This document shows positions 1 to 8,603 of a stretch of 64,000 nucleotides of DNA, in pieces. The translations under genes and the position numbers were made by a program. Positions within the stretch are counted from its first letter, which is position 1; every line of letters starts with the position of its first letter. This DNA is from Opitutia bacterium (GTDB lineage Bacteria > Verrucomicrobiota > Verrucomicrobiia > Opitutales > T3Sed10-336). The notes beneath the pieces were generated by a model, which was given only the letters and a program-made list of their open reading frames with translations, was not told the origin of the DNA and ran no database searches. The DNA lies in the NCBI GenBank assembly GCA_003566885.1, contig PXBO01000009.1, positions 1 to 64,000 on the forward strand, read 5' to 3'.

Positions 1-1360
1 CCGCATCCGTCTCAATCCGGGCGTTACTCTCCATAAAGAGGTTAACATAAATATCGTGTCCGGAATGGGCATAGGCTAGACCGGGAATGAGGGGCAGGAA
101 TCGAACGACGTTTGAGGGGCAGCACGAGCAGTCAAACCACCGGGAGCGTTGTGCTCCCCTGAACGACTCGAGGCGGTTCGGGTAGAAAAAACGATCTCCC
201 TCGATGGATACTCCTGAAAGAAGGGCGTTATAAAGGATACGCTCCGCCAGATCCATGTACTGTGCGTCCCCGTACAAGCGGAACATCCGTTCGTTCCACA
301 TCACATGGCCGATGGAGGCGCAGGTTTCGCTGTAGGCAGTGAGGTTTGGCAGATCGTAGGCCGGACCGAAGCCTTCATTGCCGCCCGATGATCCGATTCC
401 TCCGGTTACGTACTGTTTAGTGCCGGTGACGTTTTCCCAAAGCTGCTGGAGGGCGTGCAAGTAAGCGTCGTTACCGGTCAGCGCCGCGACATCGGCCATA
501 CCGGAGTACTGGTAAACTGCGCGTACGGCATGACCCACCACTTCCCTCTGTTCGATGACCGGCAGGTGGTCTTGAGAATATTCCCCAAAAAGGTGGCGAC
601 CGAGGGGATTGCCTCGGGCGTCCAGAAAAGCTTGGGCAAGGTTGAGGTATCTCTTGTCGCCGGTTACCCGGTAAAGCCGCACCAACCCCATTTCTATTTG
701 CTGGTGCTCAGGGGGATGGTGTAGCGGCCCGTTTAAGGCATCGTAATCGAGGGCTACGCGATCGGCGGCCCGAATGGCGACCTCGAGTAGAGCACGCTTG
801 CCGGTCATCTGGTAGTGAACCGCTCCCGCTTCTATCAGGTGGCCAATGGAATAAAGCTCGTGCCGGTGAGGGTTCTGCCAGCGGTCTTCATCCGGCGTCA
901 TGGTGATGAAGGGATGCAGGTAACCGTTCTCTTCCTGGGCTGCGGCGATGGTGACGATGAGGTCGTCAATATACGTGTCGAGAGATGGATCAGGATTGGT
1001 GGCCAGAATGTACGACGCGGCTTCAATCACTTTGTAGACATCCGAATCGTTAAAGTGAAATCCCTCGTAGTCTCCGGCCTCCAAACCGGCGGCACGGGCG
1101 AAGTTTGCGATCCGTCCGGTTTCCTCGCACAACGCGATGGAATGGGGGAGTGTGGTTATCCGGTTGGTTTCGATCCGGTCCGCCCAAAAACCCGGACCAA
1201 GCTCGACCTCGGTAAAAGGAACATTTTGTATTGGGTAGTCTGCGCTCGCCTCCTCCAACAGCATGGTGCATAGTCCGAGAATCGAAACCAGAGCGGTCCG
1301 GGTGGCGAAGCGCTTACCCTCACTTGATTGAACCCCGGTGCCTTTTCCGGAAGCATGCAT
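1..1360 (-). CDS. GH127 beta-L-arabinofuranosidase, C-terminus beyond window edge
   Basis: Secreted glycoside hydrolase of family GH127 (DUF1680), whose characterised members remove non-reducing-end beta-L-arabinofuranose. About 453 residues are visible; the C-terminal part lies off the left edge. Translation from the ATG at 1358-1360 gives a signal peptide (hydrophobic stretch TALVSILGLCTMLLEEASA) and then the helical-barrel sequence of the family. Near the edge are ETCASIGHVMWN and WFDCSCCPSN. In known members the Glu-x-Cys and the Cys-Cys pair bind zinc and one cysteine is the catalytic nucleophile, so the active site looks intact. GGTGAGAG lies about 10 bases before the start. The gene diverges from the LacI-type regulator at 1622, which may control it. 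Confidence 0.93.
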   Translation of the reverse strand, partial: MHASGKGTGVQSSEGKRFATRTALVSILGLCTMLLEEASADYPIQNVPFTEVELGPGFWADRIETNRITTLPHSIALCEETGRIANFARAAGLEAGDYEGFHFNDSDVYKVIEAASYILATNPDPSLDTYIDDLIVTIAAAQEENGYLHPFITMTPDEDRWQNPHRHELYSIGHLIEAGAVHYQMTGKRALLEVAIRAADRVALDYDALNGPLHHPPEHQQIEMGLVRLYRVTGDKRYLNLAQAFLDARGNPLGRHLFGEYSQDHLPVIEQREVVGHAVRAVYQYSGMADVAALTGNDAYLHALQQLWENVTGTKQYVTGGIGSSGGNEGFGPAYDLPNLTAYSETCASIGHVMWNERMFRLYGDAQYMDLAERILYNALLSGVSIEGDRFFYPNRLESFRGAQRSRWFDCSCCPSNVVRFLPLIPGLAYAHSGHDIYVNLFMESNARIETDA

Positions 1361-1527
1361 GGCGACAGTTTTTCTCTCACCGTTGGTGCCCCTTGAGGGA
1401 AAGTAGAAAGCAGTTCTTCTGTCGATCGCTTTTCTTTCTCGCATGTTTTGAGCCTGATTTTCGGATTGGTTTTCCCTTGGGCGGTACTGCCTCTAACTGT
1501 GGGGGCGGTCAGGGCGCCGCAACTGAA

Positions 1528-1600
1528 AACGCATCGAATGCGGCACCGCCTTGCTCCGGCATTCAAGCATTCTCACCTTCGCATTGCGGGTTCGCAATGT
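1528..1600. promoter_or_regulatory. Operator-like palindromes between GH127 gene and LacI-type regulator
   Basis: Two short perfect inverted repeats lie in the 261-base divergent gap. CGCAT-CGA-ATGCG is at 1530-1542. CATTGCG-GGTT-CGCAATG is at 1582-1599, ending 22 bases before the regulator's start codon. LacI-family regulators bind palindromes of about this size, often with a central CG, and commonly regulate themselves and a divergent neighbour. Assignment as operators is inference from symmetry and position only. Confidence 0.35.
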
Positions 1601-1621
1601 CCCCCTTAGGTTTACCGATAG

Positions 1622-2659
1622 ATGAAAAATACGCCGGCTACACAGAAAGAAATCGCACAGGCGGCGGGAGTCTCCCAGAACACCGTTTCCCTGGCCCTGC
1701 GCGGGGATGCACGGGTTTCCTTGGCGACGAGAGAGCGCATCCGTGACCTTGCGCAACGGATGGGCTACCGGCCGAACCCGCTGGTCTCCGCTTTGATGGC
1801 GCAGATGAAGCGTCGCCGGCCTTCCTACACCAGCACATTGGCGCTCGTCATGGAGGGGCCGCGTCGGAAAGAACTGCCGGGCCACCCCTCGTTGGAAAGG
1901 GCATTGAGCGGGGCCCGGGAACGGGCCGGCAGCCGGGGATACAAGGTCGAGGTGTTTTGGCTGCAGGATACGAAGCTGCCGGTTTCCCGTCTCGAATCGA
2001 TTCTGTCCCACCGCGCCATTCACGGAATCATCTGGCATCCGCGGTTGGAAGCGACGGATCCGCCGGCGCTTTCCTGGAATCGTTTTGCGGCGGCGGTTCT
2101 GGCGGTGCTGGATCGGCGTTTCGCCGCCTTTCACAGCGCCTCGGCGCAACCGTTTCGTCATATCGAGACCGCACTGGAGGAACTGAAGCGACGCGGTTGC
2201 AGGCGTCCGGCCCTGGCCATGCCGGGCCGTTACGAATGGATCATGGACCGGCTGTATTCCGGGGCGATGTTGACCCTTCCGAAGAGATTGGGTTTTCCTC
2301 TGATCCCGCCGTTTTCCGCGTCTTCCTGGAGTCGCGAAGGGTTCCTTCGGTGGCTGGAAAAAAAGAAGCCGGATGCCGTCCTCACCCGCTCGCCTGAACT
2401 CCTCGACTGGTGCCGCTCGGCCGGGATCCGCGTTCCGGAGGAAGTTTCCCTGCTGCACCTGGGATGGAACGAACGGCTACGGGATTGGGCCGGCATCGAT
2501 CCGGCGGCGGAATCAATCGGCGCCGCCGCGGCCGATCTGGTGATCGACCAGCTCAACGCCAACGAACGCGGCATCCCGGCGGTTCCGAAAATGGTGCTTA
2601 CCGGCGGCCGCTGGGTGGAGGGAAAAACGGTGAGGAGCGTGAAAGAGGCCGGCGAATGA
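1622..2659 (+). CDS. LacI-family transcriptional regulator
   Basis: DNA-binding regulator of 345 residues, the usual LacI-family length. Residues 7-60 form the LacI helix-turn-helix and hinge (TQKEIAQAAGVSQNTVSLAL, then RERIRDLAQRMGYRPNPL). The remainder is a periplasmic-binding-protein-like effector domain with ..GIIWHPR.. and a C-terminal AADLVIDQL segment, as expected for a sugar-responsive repressor. It sits between the divergent GH127 gene and the secreted protein at 2772, so both are candidate targets. The effector sugar cannot be read from the sequence. Family assignment is firm; targets are inferred. Confidence 0.93.
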   Translation: MKNTPATQKEIAQAAGVSQNTVSLALRGDARVSLATRERIRDLAQRMGYRPNPLVSALMAQMKRRRPSYTSTLALVMEGPRRKELPGHPSLERALSGARERAGSRGYKVEVFWLQDTKLPVSRLESILSHRAIHGIIWHPRLEATDPPALSWNRFAAAVLAVLDRRFAAFHSASAQPFRHIETALEELKRRGCRRPALAMPGRYEWIMDRLYSGAMLTLPKRLGFPLIPPFSASSWSREGFLRWLEKKKPDAVLTRSPELLDWCRSAGIRVPEEVSLLHLGWNERLRDWAGIDPAAESIGAAAADLVIDQLNANERGIPAVPKMVLTGGRWVEGKTVRSVKEAGE

Positions 2660-2684
2660 ATCGCCGTAACGAATAACGGGCAGG

Positions 2685-2760
2685 TATATCTATCGATAAA
2701 TATAAACTTTGAATTGTCGCTCCAGCAATAAATCCTGTTAAAGCGTTCGGTACGCGAACG
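2685..2760. promoter_or_regulatory. AT-rich motif and palindrome upstream of the gene at 2772
   Basis: The 112-base gap after the regulator contains TATATCTATCGATA (2685-2698), a variant of an AT-rich motif that recurs upstream of several hydrolase genes in this window. It also contains the inverted repeat CGTTCG-GTACG-CGAACG (2744-2760), twelve bases before the start codon. The palindrome could be an operator for the LacI-type regulator encoded just upstream, although its sequence differs from the two palindromes at 1530-1599. Confidence 0.3.
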
Positions 2761-2771
2761 GAATAAAATAA

Positions 2772-5657
2772 ATGAAATGCAAATTATTTCTTAGGTCGGC
2801 TGTCATGGCTGTGGGTTTCTCCGTTTTTGCCTCCCAATCCCCTGGTGACGCATGGCACCTCGAAAACGATTACCTGCGTGTTTCGTTTGACGAACGCGGG
2901 CTGCGTGCGATCGCCGGCCTAAAGGAGGAGAAGACTGTCCTGTTTGCCCATGATGCCTTCGACATTACAATTGACGGCAGAACGTTCAACGGGTCGGAAG
3001 CCGAGGCCCCGGTCGTGGAGGTTGGGAACAACACCGTCACTTATCGCTTCTCCGGTGGATCTTTTGAGGTGGATGTTTTATACGAGCTGCAACCGGGCTG
3101 GAGGTTCTTGAGCAAGCAGCTTTCGGTCCTCGTGCCGGATACGCCGGCTTACCGAGTCGATCGCCTGGAAGCCTTCAGTGCCGAAATGGCGTATCCGGTT
3201 GCCGGCGAATACCGGCACTACGAGGGCCGATACGCGACATTCCTCCGGCTGGAAGAGGAAAATGGGGAGGAGCCTGCCGCAGGCGTATTCTTTGCTTACG
3301 CAAACCCTTTTATGGAGTGGGAACGGAACGGCGGGAAGGTGTCGATGGCGTACAGTCCGGACATGGAGTGGCGCGCGGAATACGGCCCCTTCGTGACCGA
3401 CCGGGCACTGATTGGTTTGTACACGCTGACCGGGCACGGGTTTCCGGTGCGGACGATACCGGAATGGCGTTACGTTCCGGATCCTGCGGCTGCCTTGCGG
3501 GACAGCCCGGTAATGGACATCGCCGAAAGCGAAGCAATGACCCGGGCGGTCGAGGCTTTCCTGATGTACGATCCCGAGGAAAGCCTTCGGCTGCATGTCG
3601 GCTGGACGTTGAACGACTATCAGATCGACGTCGCCGAGCCCGAGGGACGCGAGGAGTACCGGAGAATCATCGATCGGGCGGCGGAGGTCGGCGCACGGCA
3701 CATCCTTTATACGCCCGATCACACCGGCTTGAACGACCTCGCCCTTAACCGCGATGCCTGGGGCTGGGAGAATCTGCTCTGGCTTAATCTGGGCCAGAAG
3801 CTCCGGCTTGGCGAATGGCTCCCCGGGCGCGATCCGCTCCCCGATGACGTCGTCGAAATGATCGAGTATGCGGATTCGCAAAACATCGGGTTGCTTGCCT
3901 ACGTCTACCCGACCATGCCTTGGATGGAGGACCCGGAATGGACCGCATGGATCGACGGCCCACCCGGCGGGTATGCGGGAGCGGACACCGGTATCCGCAG
4001 CTTCCAGGACTGGTTTATTGACCTCCTGGTTGAATTCTACGAAGAAACCGGAATCACCGGATATTCGTTCGACCATTGGTGGGTTCGCTACGACCAGCCC
4101 GGCACGACCAGTTTTTACGCGCAATGGCACGGCACCCGGCGTATCCTTGAGGAGCTTCGCAGGCGTGCTCCGGACGTGGTGATCGACGGTCGGCAGCAAT
4201 ATCACCAGACCGGTCCCTGGACCTGGCTGGCCGGGTCTTTTCCCCATCCGCTGGCTTCCGACGAGCAGGCCCAGAGCTTTCGCGCGTTTCCCGACCTGAG
4301 TTGGTCGAGGATATCCGCCAACCGGCAGCGCTCGGCTGCCTGGTGGTTCCACATGTTGCAATTCACCCCCAACCAGGTAATGCCCGGTTATATGACGCAC
4401 CAGACGCAACGGTTCGACGGCGAGGGGCACATGCACCGAAGGAGGTTCCGGCCTCGCGACTGGGACTACACCGGATGGCAGTTTTCCGTTCTTTCTTCCA
4501 TCGGAACCGCTCCGGTCAATCACGTGATCAACTTCATCCCGGCCCGCGATCCAGACGAGTTTGAGTACTTCTCGGAGCGCGACAAACAGTGGTTTCGTGA
4601 CTGGCTTGACTGGACCGATCTGAATATGGAGGTGCTTCTCAACCTTCGCCCGATCATCGGGCAGCCGGTGACCGGGCGCGTCGACGGGACTGCTGCGATC
4701 GTTGATGACCGCGGCTTTATTTTCCTTTTCAATCCGAACTACCGTGCGATTGACGCCACTTTCTCCCTCGACCGATCGATCGGGTTGACGGCGGGAGATG
4801 CCTTTCTTTTGCGTGAACTGTATCCGCAGGAAGGCAAGTGGATCAGCGCTCCCGGGCGGGGGATTTGGAGTTTCGGTGACGAAGTGACCATTGCCATGCA
4901 TGGAACCGAGGCGCGGGTGTTAGAGTTGGTTCCGTACTCCGGTGATCGCGAACTTCCGTTGCTGCTGAACGTTGCCGGCGACGTGGCATTGCAGGATGAT
5001 CGGCTGATTGTTTCCAACGTTTCGGGCGCCATTGGACACGAGGTCAGGATGTCGGTTTTGGTTCCCGAGGGACGCCCTGTCGGCGAGCTTTTCGTGAATG
5101 GTCAGGAGATAGGCTTCCACCGTAACGGAGATCTCGTGTCGGCTAATCTCCGCTTCGCCGGCGAACGGTTTGACCAGGCGCAACAGATTGGAGACTGGGA
5201 TCCGTCGTTTGCCGGTGGAGATTATACGGCGGTGATGAGAATCCCCCAACGCATCTTCGACCAACTCGAGCGGAACCGGGAGAACTGGCCGATTCCCTAT
5301 ACCGAAGAAGACCTCCTCGCTACCTGGCTCGGACCGCATCGGCTGCTACTCTACGTTCAGATCGCCGATCCACGGCAGGATATGGAGGTTTCAATGCTAA
5401 TCGACGGCGAAACGGCGGCATTGCGGCCGGCCTTTTCAAGCGTCTACGCCCAGCCTCCGGGACAAGTGGCCGACGTGCCCGCTCTGACCTTTCTCGGTTA
5501 TTACGCGGACCTGACTTCGGAATTGGAGGCGGGGCGTGATTACGAGGTGACCGTCTCGCTGCCCGAGATGGAACCCGGGCGGTTTCAGGGCCTTTTCATT
5601 CACAACATCCAAACCGAATACACAGGAGAGTTGGAGGCCTCTACGAGTGTGCGTTGA
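2772..5657 (+). CDS. Secreted clan GH-D-like glycosidase (alpha-galactosidase-like), family unassigned
   Basis: A 961-residue exported protein with an N-terminal signal peptide (MKCKLFLRSAVMAVGFSVFA). Residues 30-260 look like an all-beta sandwich. Residues 270-620 look like a TIM barrel, and the rest is beta-rich. The order sandwich-barrel-beta and the motifs GYSFDHWWVRYD (about residue 429) and VVIDGRQQYHQ (about 469), each with an Asp near a strand end, resemble clan GH-D enzymes (GH27/GH36/GH31-like). I do not recognise a specific family and the catalytic residues are a guess. No FFRV or PEP-CTERM tail is present. The 3' end overlaps the convergent rhodanese gene by 17 bases. It could instead be a non-catalytic glycan-binding relative. 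Confidence 0.85.
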   Translation: MKCKLFLRSAVMAVGFSVFASQSPGDAWHLENDYLRVSFDERGLRAIAGLKEEKTVLFAHDAFDITIDGRTFNGSEAEAPVVEVGNNTVTYRFSGGSFEVDVLYELQPGWRFLSKQLSVLVPDTPAYRVDRLEAFSAEMAYPVAGEYRHYEGRYATFLRLEEENGEEPAAGVFFAYANPFMEWERNGGKVSMAYSPDMEWRAEYGPFVTDRALIGLYTLTGHGFPVRTIPEWRYVPDPAAALRDSPVMDIAESEAMTRAVEAFLMYDPEESLRLHVGWTLNDYQIDVAEPEGREEYRRIIDRAAEVGARHILYTPDHTGLNDLALNRDAWGWENLLWLNLGQKLRLGEWLPGRDPLPDDVVEMIEYADSQNIGLLAYVYPTMPWMEDPEWTAWIDGPPGGYAGADTGIRSFQDWFIDLLVEFYEETGITGYSFDHWWVRYDQPGTTSFYAQWHGTRRILEELRRRAPDVVIDGRQQYHQTGPWTWLAGSFPHPLASDEQAQSFRAFPDLSWSRISANRQRSAAWWFHMLQFTPNQVMPGYMTHQTQRFDGEGHMHRRRFRPRDWDYTGWQFSVLSSIGTAPVNHVINFIPARDPDEFEYFSERDKQWFRDWLDWTDLNMEVLLNLRPIIGQPVTGRVDGTAAIVDDRGFIFLFNPNYRAIDATFSLDRSIGLTAGDAFLLRELYPQEGKWISAPGRGIWSFGDEVTIAMHGTEARVLELVPYSGDRELPLLLNVAGDVALQDDRLIVSNVSGAIGHEVRMSVLVPEGRPVGELFVNGQEIGFHRNGDLVSANLRFAGERFDQAQQIGDWDPSFAGGDYTAVMRIPQRIFDQLERNRENWPIPYTEEDLLATWLGPHRLLLYVQIADPRQDMEVSMLIDGETAALRPAFSSVYAQPPGQVADVPALTFLGYYADLTSELEAGRDYEVTVSLPEMEPGRFQGLFIHNIQTEYTGELEASTSVR

Positions 5658-6072
5658 TTTTCCAGTTTTCCCAACCTCCGGATAGCACGTAAACATCTTT
5701 CAATCCGACTTCGGTTCGTAGGCGTTGTGCGACCTGTTCGCTGTCCAGGCAACGGAGCACGCTGCAATAGACGACGATTCTGGGGTTATTGAGTTCGGCC
5801 AATCGGTCAAAGAACGAGGGCAAAAGATCTTCCCATTCAAGCTCATTGAGAAGAGCGGCGCCTGGGATATGTCCCGCTTCGTAGGCTTCTCGGGAACGTG
5901 AATCCACCCAGAGAATTTCGGTGTGCCAACGGTCAATCGTGGCCTGGTTCACATGGCCTTCGGGAAGCGGTTTATGTGACCATGGAGGAGCGCCGGGATG
6001 AAGCAGAGCCGTACCCGTCGCCCCGAAAAGAGGTAACAGCAAGAGGATCAGCATCACCTGCAGCGTTTGCAT
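5641..6072 (-). CDS. Exported rhodanese-like sulfurtransferase domain protein
   Basis: A small single-domain rhodanese (about 143 residues). The start chosen is ATG 6070-6072, because it places the hydrophobic stretch MQTLQVMLILLLLPLFG at the N-terminus as a signal or membrane anchor. An in-frame ATG at 6226-6228 would add 52 residues that do not look like a domain. The fold is seen from WVDSRSREAYEAGHIPGA and the active-site loop YCSVLRCLDSEQVAQRL, where the first Cys is the expected persulfide-carrying residue and a second Cys lies four residues on. The C-terminus has VLSGGWENW, typical of rhodaneses. Its role here is unclear and it does not fit the sugar theme. The 3' end overlaps the gene at 2772-5657. 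Confidence 0.85.
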   Translation of the reverse strand: MQTLQVMLILLLLPLFGATGTALLHPGAPPWSHKPLPEGHVNQATIDRWHTEILWVDSRSREAYEAGHIPGAALLNELEWEDLLPSFFDRLAELNNPRIVVYCSVLRCLDSEQVAQRLRTEVGLKDVYVLSGGWENWKINAHS

Positions 6073-6376
6073 AAATGGCCCGGCTTGCCTGCGTCTGATC
6101 CGTTCATCTGACGGGTCAATATAGTGCACGTAAATGGAATCTAGCCGAGTGAAAACAAAACGCAAGGATATGAAGCGGATCGGCTTTTCGCCGCCTTCGA
6201 ACGGGAAGGTTTCCGGAAGGACGATCATTTAGGTTGAAAGATCCATCGGCAACCGGAGTGGGGGAGTCTCGACAACGCGATTATCTTACAGGACAATACC
6301 TGAAACCAGCCTTAACCTCACCTAAATAACGGGTGGCTTGGACACCAACGAAAAGCCGCCTGAAAAGACAACAGCA
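6073..6376. other. Divergent intergenic region, rhodanese / PHP protein
   Basis: 304 bases between the two chosen starts. It probably holds promoters for both genes. An upstream in-frame extension of the rhodanese (start at 6228) and a TTG extension of the PHP protein (start at 6338) are possible but lack a convincing ribosome-binding site. I see no repeat, RNA or palindrome of note. Confidence 0.4.
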
Positions 6377-8488
6377 ATGAACCCAGCACCTTGGAAAGAC
6401 GTAACGACGCCAGGCGTGGTCCGGGCCTCCGTCGCTTTGGCGGTTTCGGTACTGATTGGACAAACCGCGATCGCCCATGAAGGCCACGGCCACCACCACC
6501 ATCACGAGCACACGCACCATTCGCTCGACTATTCTTTAAGCGCGGACGCCACTCCTTATGCCCCGCCCGAAACGGCCGGGGACGGGTATTACTGGTGGAA
6601 GGGTAATCTTCACACCCATACGCTCTGGAGCGACGGAGACCACTTCCCGGAGGTGGTTGCGCAGTGGTACGTCGCCCACGGCTACCATTTTCTTGCCCTT
6701 TCGGATCACAACGTCCTCTCGGAGGGCGAACGGTGGATCAACCCCGCCACCGACGTCCATCTGGCGCGACAGGGCGGGATCGAGGGTCTGGAACTCTATA
6801 AGGAACGATTCGGGAATCACTGGGTTGAAACCCGGCCGAGCGGCGACGGCGGCCTGGAGGTGCGCCTCAAACCACTTGGCGAATTCCGGCACCTATTCGA
6901 GAAACCGGGCCGCTTTCTCATGATTCAGGCGGAAGAGATCACCGAGGGCGCGCATGTCATTCACGTCAATGCCACCAACATACGAGACCTCATACCGCCG
7001 CAGACGGGGGAAACCGTCGAGGAAACCATTCGCCTGAACGTGAATGCCGTTCACGCCCAACGGCGTGCCACCGGCCAACCCATGCTTCCCCACTTGAATC
7101 ACCCGAATTTCCGGTGGGCGGTAACCGCCGAGGACATGGCGCCTGTTGAAGGACTGAACTTTTTCGAGGTGTACAACGGTCATCGCGGGGTGCGAAACTA
7201 TGGCGACGACTACCGCGTGGATCTCGACCGGATGTGGGACATCGTTCTGACGAAACGACTCGCGGAGTTGAATCTGGGGATTATGTACGGGCTGGCGGTC
7301 GACGATGCGCACAACTATGAGCACAGTGAGAGCGACGTTTCCAGGCCCGGCCGCGGGTGGGTGATGGTCAGGGCTCGCTACCTCACTCCGGAGCACCTGA
7401 TTTCGGCGTTGCGAGGCGGTGAATTCTACTCTTCTTCCGGCGTCATCCTGGATACCGTCGATGCCACCTCCGACCACTTGCGTGTCGAAATCGCGACCGA
7501 TCCGAACAGCGACGCCACCTACATCATACAGTTTGTCGGCACGCGGGAAGGGTACGACCCATCAAGCGAGCCGGTAACCGCGCAAGACCAGGTGGGAAAA
7601 ATCGCGGATATTACCGGCCGATGGGTGTTTGTGCAGGCGGTCGCCGACCGGGATGCCAACCGACAGATCCTGCGCGTGTATGACGAAACCAATGACGAAT
7701 GGCACGAGGGGGCGGTTACGCTGCCCGCCGGCGAAACCCGTCCGTCGGGTCCGCTCTATCTGCCGGGCCATCCGGAACGATTCGGGTTTGGCGGAAACCT
7801 CAGCGAGGTCCGATTCTGGCACAAAGCCCGTGCCCGCGAGGATGCCGAGAATGACATGTCGAGCAGGCTGGAGGGGGAGGAGTCGGGGCTCGTTGCCTAC
7901 TGGCCTCTCAAGGAAAGCGAAGACGGATATGCCGGAGACGGGGCCGGCTCCAATCCGGTCGCCATCCGTGGAGGCAGGTTTGAAGGCGAGTCAATCCTCG
8001 ACAACGCCAGCGTACTGGCAACCTCGGGAGGCGATTTCGGACTTGTCGAACCAACCGGCGCCATCGTACCCGGTTCGAACAGCTTCACCATTGAAATGTG
8101 GGTGCGCACCGATCCGGAAGCCGGCGGATGGAATCTTCCCTTCGAGTGGATAGGCGGGGATCGCATTTACGTCGGCCAGGATGTCGGTCAGGGCTGGAAT
8201 TTCGTCGTCACGACCGACGGCGCCAGAACCGACACCCAATACGGTGAGCCCGGTGAAGTTGTTGAAATCCGCGCGACAAGGCGATACAGCGACGATATTG
8301 GCGAAGTGTTTCAGGAAACCGCCGGCACCTCCGCCGTGTATCATTTCAACGGAGACGAGATTTACGTCCGCGCCCGGATAATCTCCTCCGAACTTCATCC
8401 GAATCCGTTTGCATCGGGCGAGCGCCAAAAAGCATGGACCCAGCCGGTCATCCCCGGGATCGGCCTAATCGAGGCTCCCGATCACTGA
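6377..8488 (+). CDS. Secreted PHP-domain phosphoesterase with LamG-like domain
   Basis: A secreted protein of about 703 residues. The ATG at 6377 is preferred over an in-frame TTG at 6338. The signal peptide (VRASVALAVSVLIGQTAIA) is followed at once by a His-rich run (HEGHGHHHHHEHTHH). The PHP metal-dependent phosphoesterase domain shows NLHTHTLWSDGDHFPEVV and HFLALSDHNVLS, the classic metal-binding HxH and DHN motifs, and later LPHLNHPNF. From about residue 400 comes a LamG/concanavalin-like beta-sandwich (FGFGGNLSEVRFWHKARA, then EMWVRTDPEAGGW). Secreted PHP proteins of this layout are common in Planctomycetes and Verrucomicrobia; their substrate is unknown. The last 80 residues are beta-rich. 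Confidence 0.9.
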   Translation: MNPAPWKDVTTPGVVRASVALAVSVLIGQTAIAHEGHGHHHHHEHTHHSLDYSLSADATPYAPPETAGDGYYWWKGNLHTHTLWSDGDHFPEVVAQWYVAHGYHFLALSDHNVLSEGERWINPATDVHLARQGGIEGLELYKERFGNHWVETRPSGDGGLEVRLKPLGEFRHLFEKPGRFLMIQAEEITEGAHVIHVNATNIRDLIPPQTGETVEETIRLNVNAVHAQRRATGQPMLPHLNHPNFRWAVTAEDMAPVEGLNFFEVYNGHRGVRNYGDDYRVDLDRMWDIVLTKRLAELNLGIMYGLAVDDAHNYEHSESDVSRPGRGWVMVRARYLTPEHLISALRGGEFYSSSGVILDTVDATSDHLRVEIATDPNSDATYIIQFVGTREGYDPSSEPVTAQDQVGKIADITGRWVFVQAVADRDANRQILRVYDETNDEWHEGAVTLPAGETRPSGPLYLPGHPERFGFGGNLSEVRFWHKARAREDAENDMSSRLEGEESGLVAYWPLKESEDGYAGDGAGSNPVAIRGGRFEGESILDNASVLATSGGDFGLVEPTGAIVPGSNSFTIEMWVRTDPEAGGWNLPFEWIGGDRIYVGQDVGQGWNFVVTTDGARTDTQYGEPGEVVEIRATRRYSDDIGEVFQETAGTSAVYHFNGDEIYVRARIISSELHPNPFASGERQKAWTQPVIPGIGLIEAPDH

Positions 8489-8603
8489 GAACGTTCAATC
8501 CGGTAAGGAGATTCACTCGAATGAACGACAGCAACGAATGGCGGCGGGACCGTCGGTGTGTCGATCCGGCTTGAATGTGGCTTTGGCTTCGACTTCCGCA
8601 ATC

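Noticed and set aside
3078-4901. A 607-codon minus-strand open frame opposite the clan GH-D-like gene
   Set aside because: No recognisable family sequence; the plus strand has the signal peptide and the domain structure.
8521-8574. A 17-codon open frame (MNDSNEWRRDRRCVDPA) with AAGGAG about ten bases upstream
   Set aside because: Good ribosome-binding site, but too short and without similarity; could be a relic of a gene start, not supportable as a gene.
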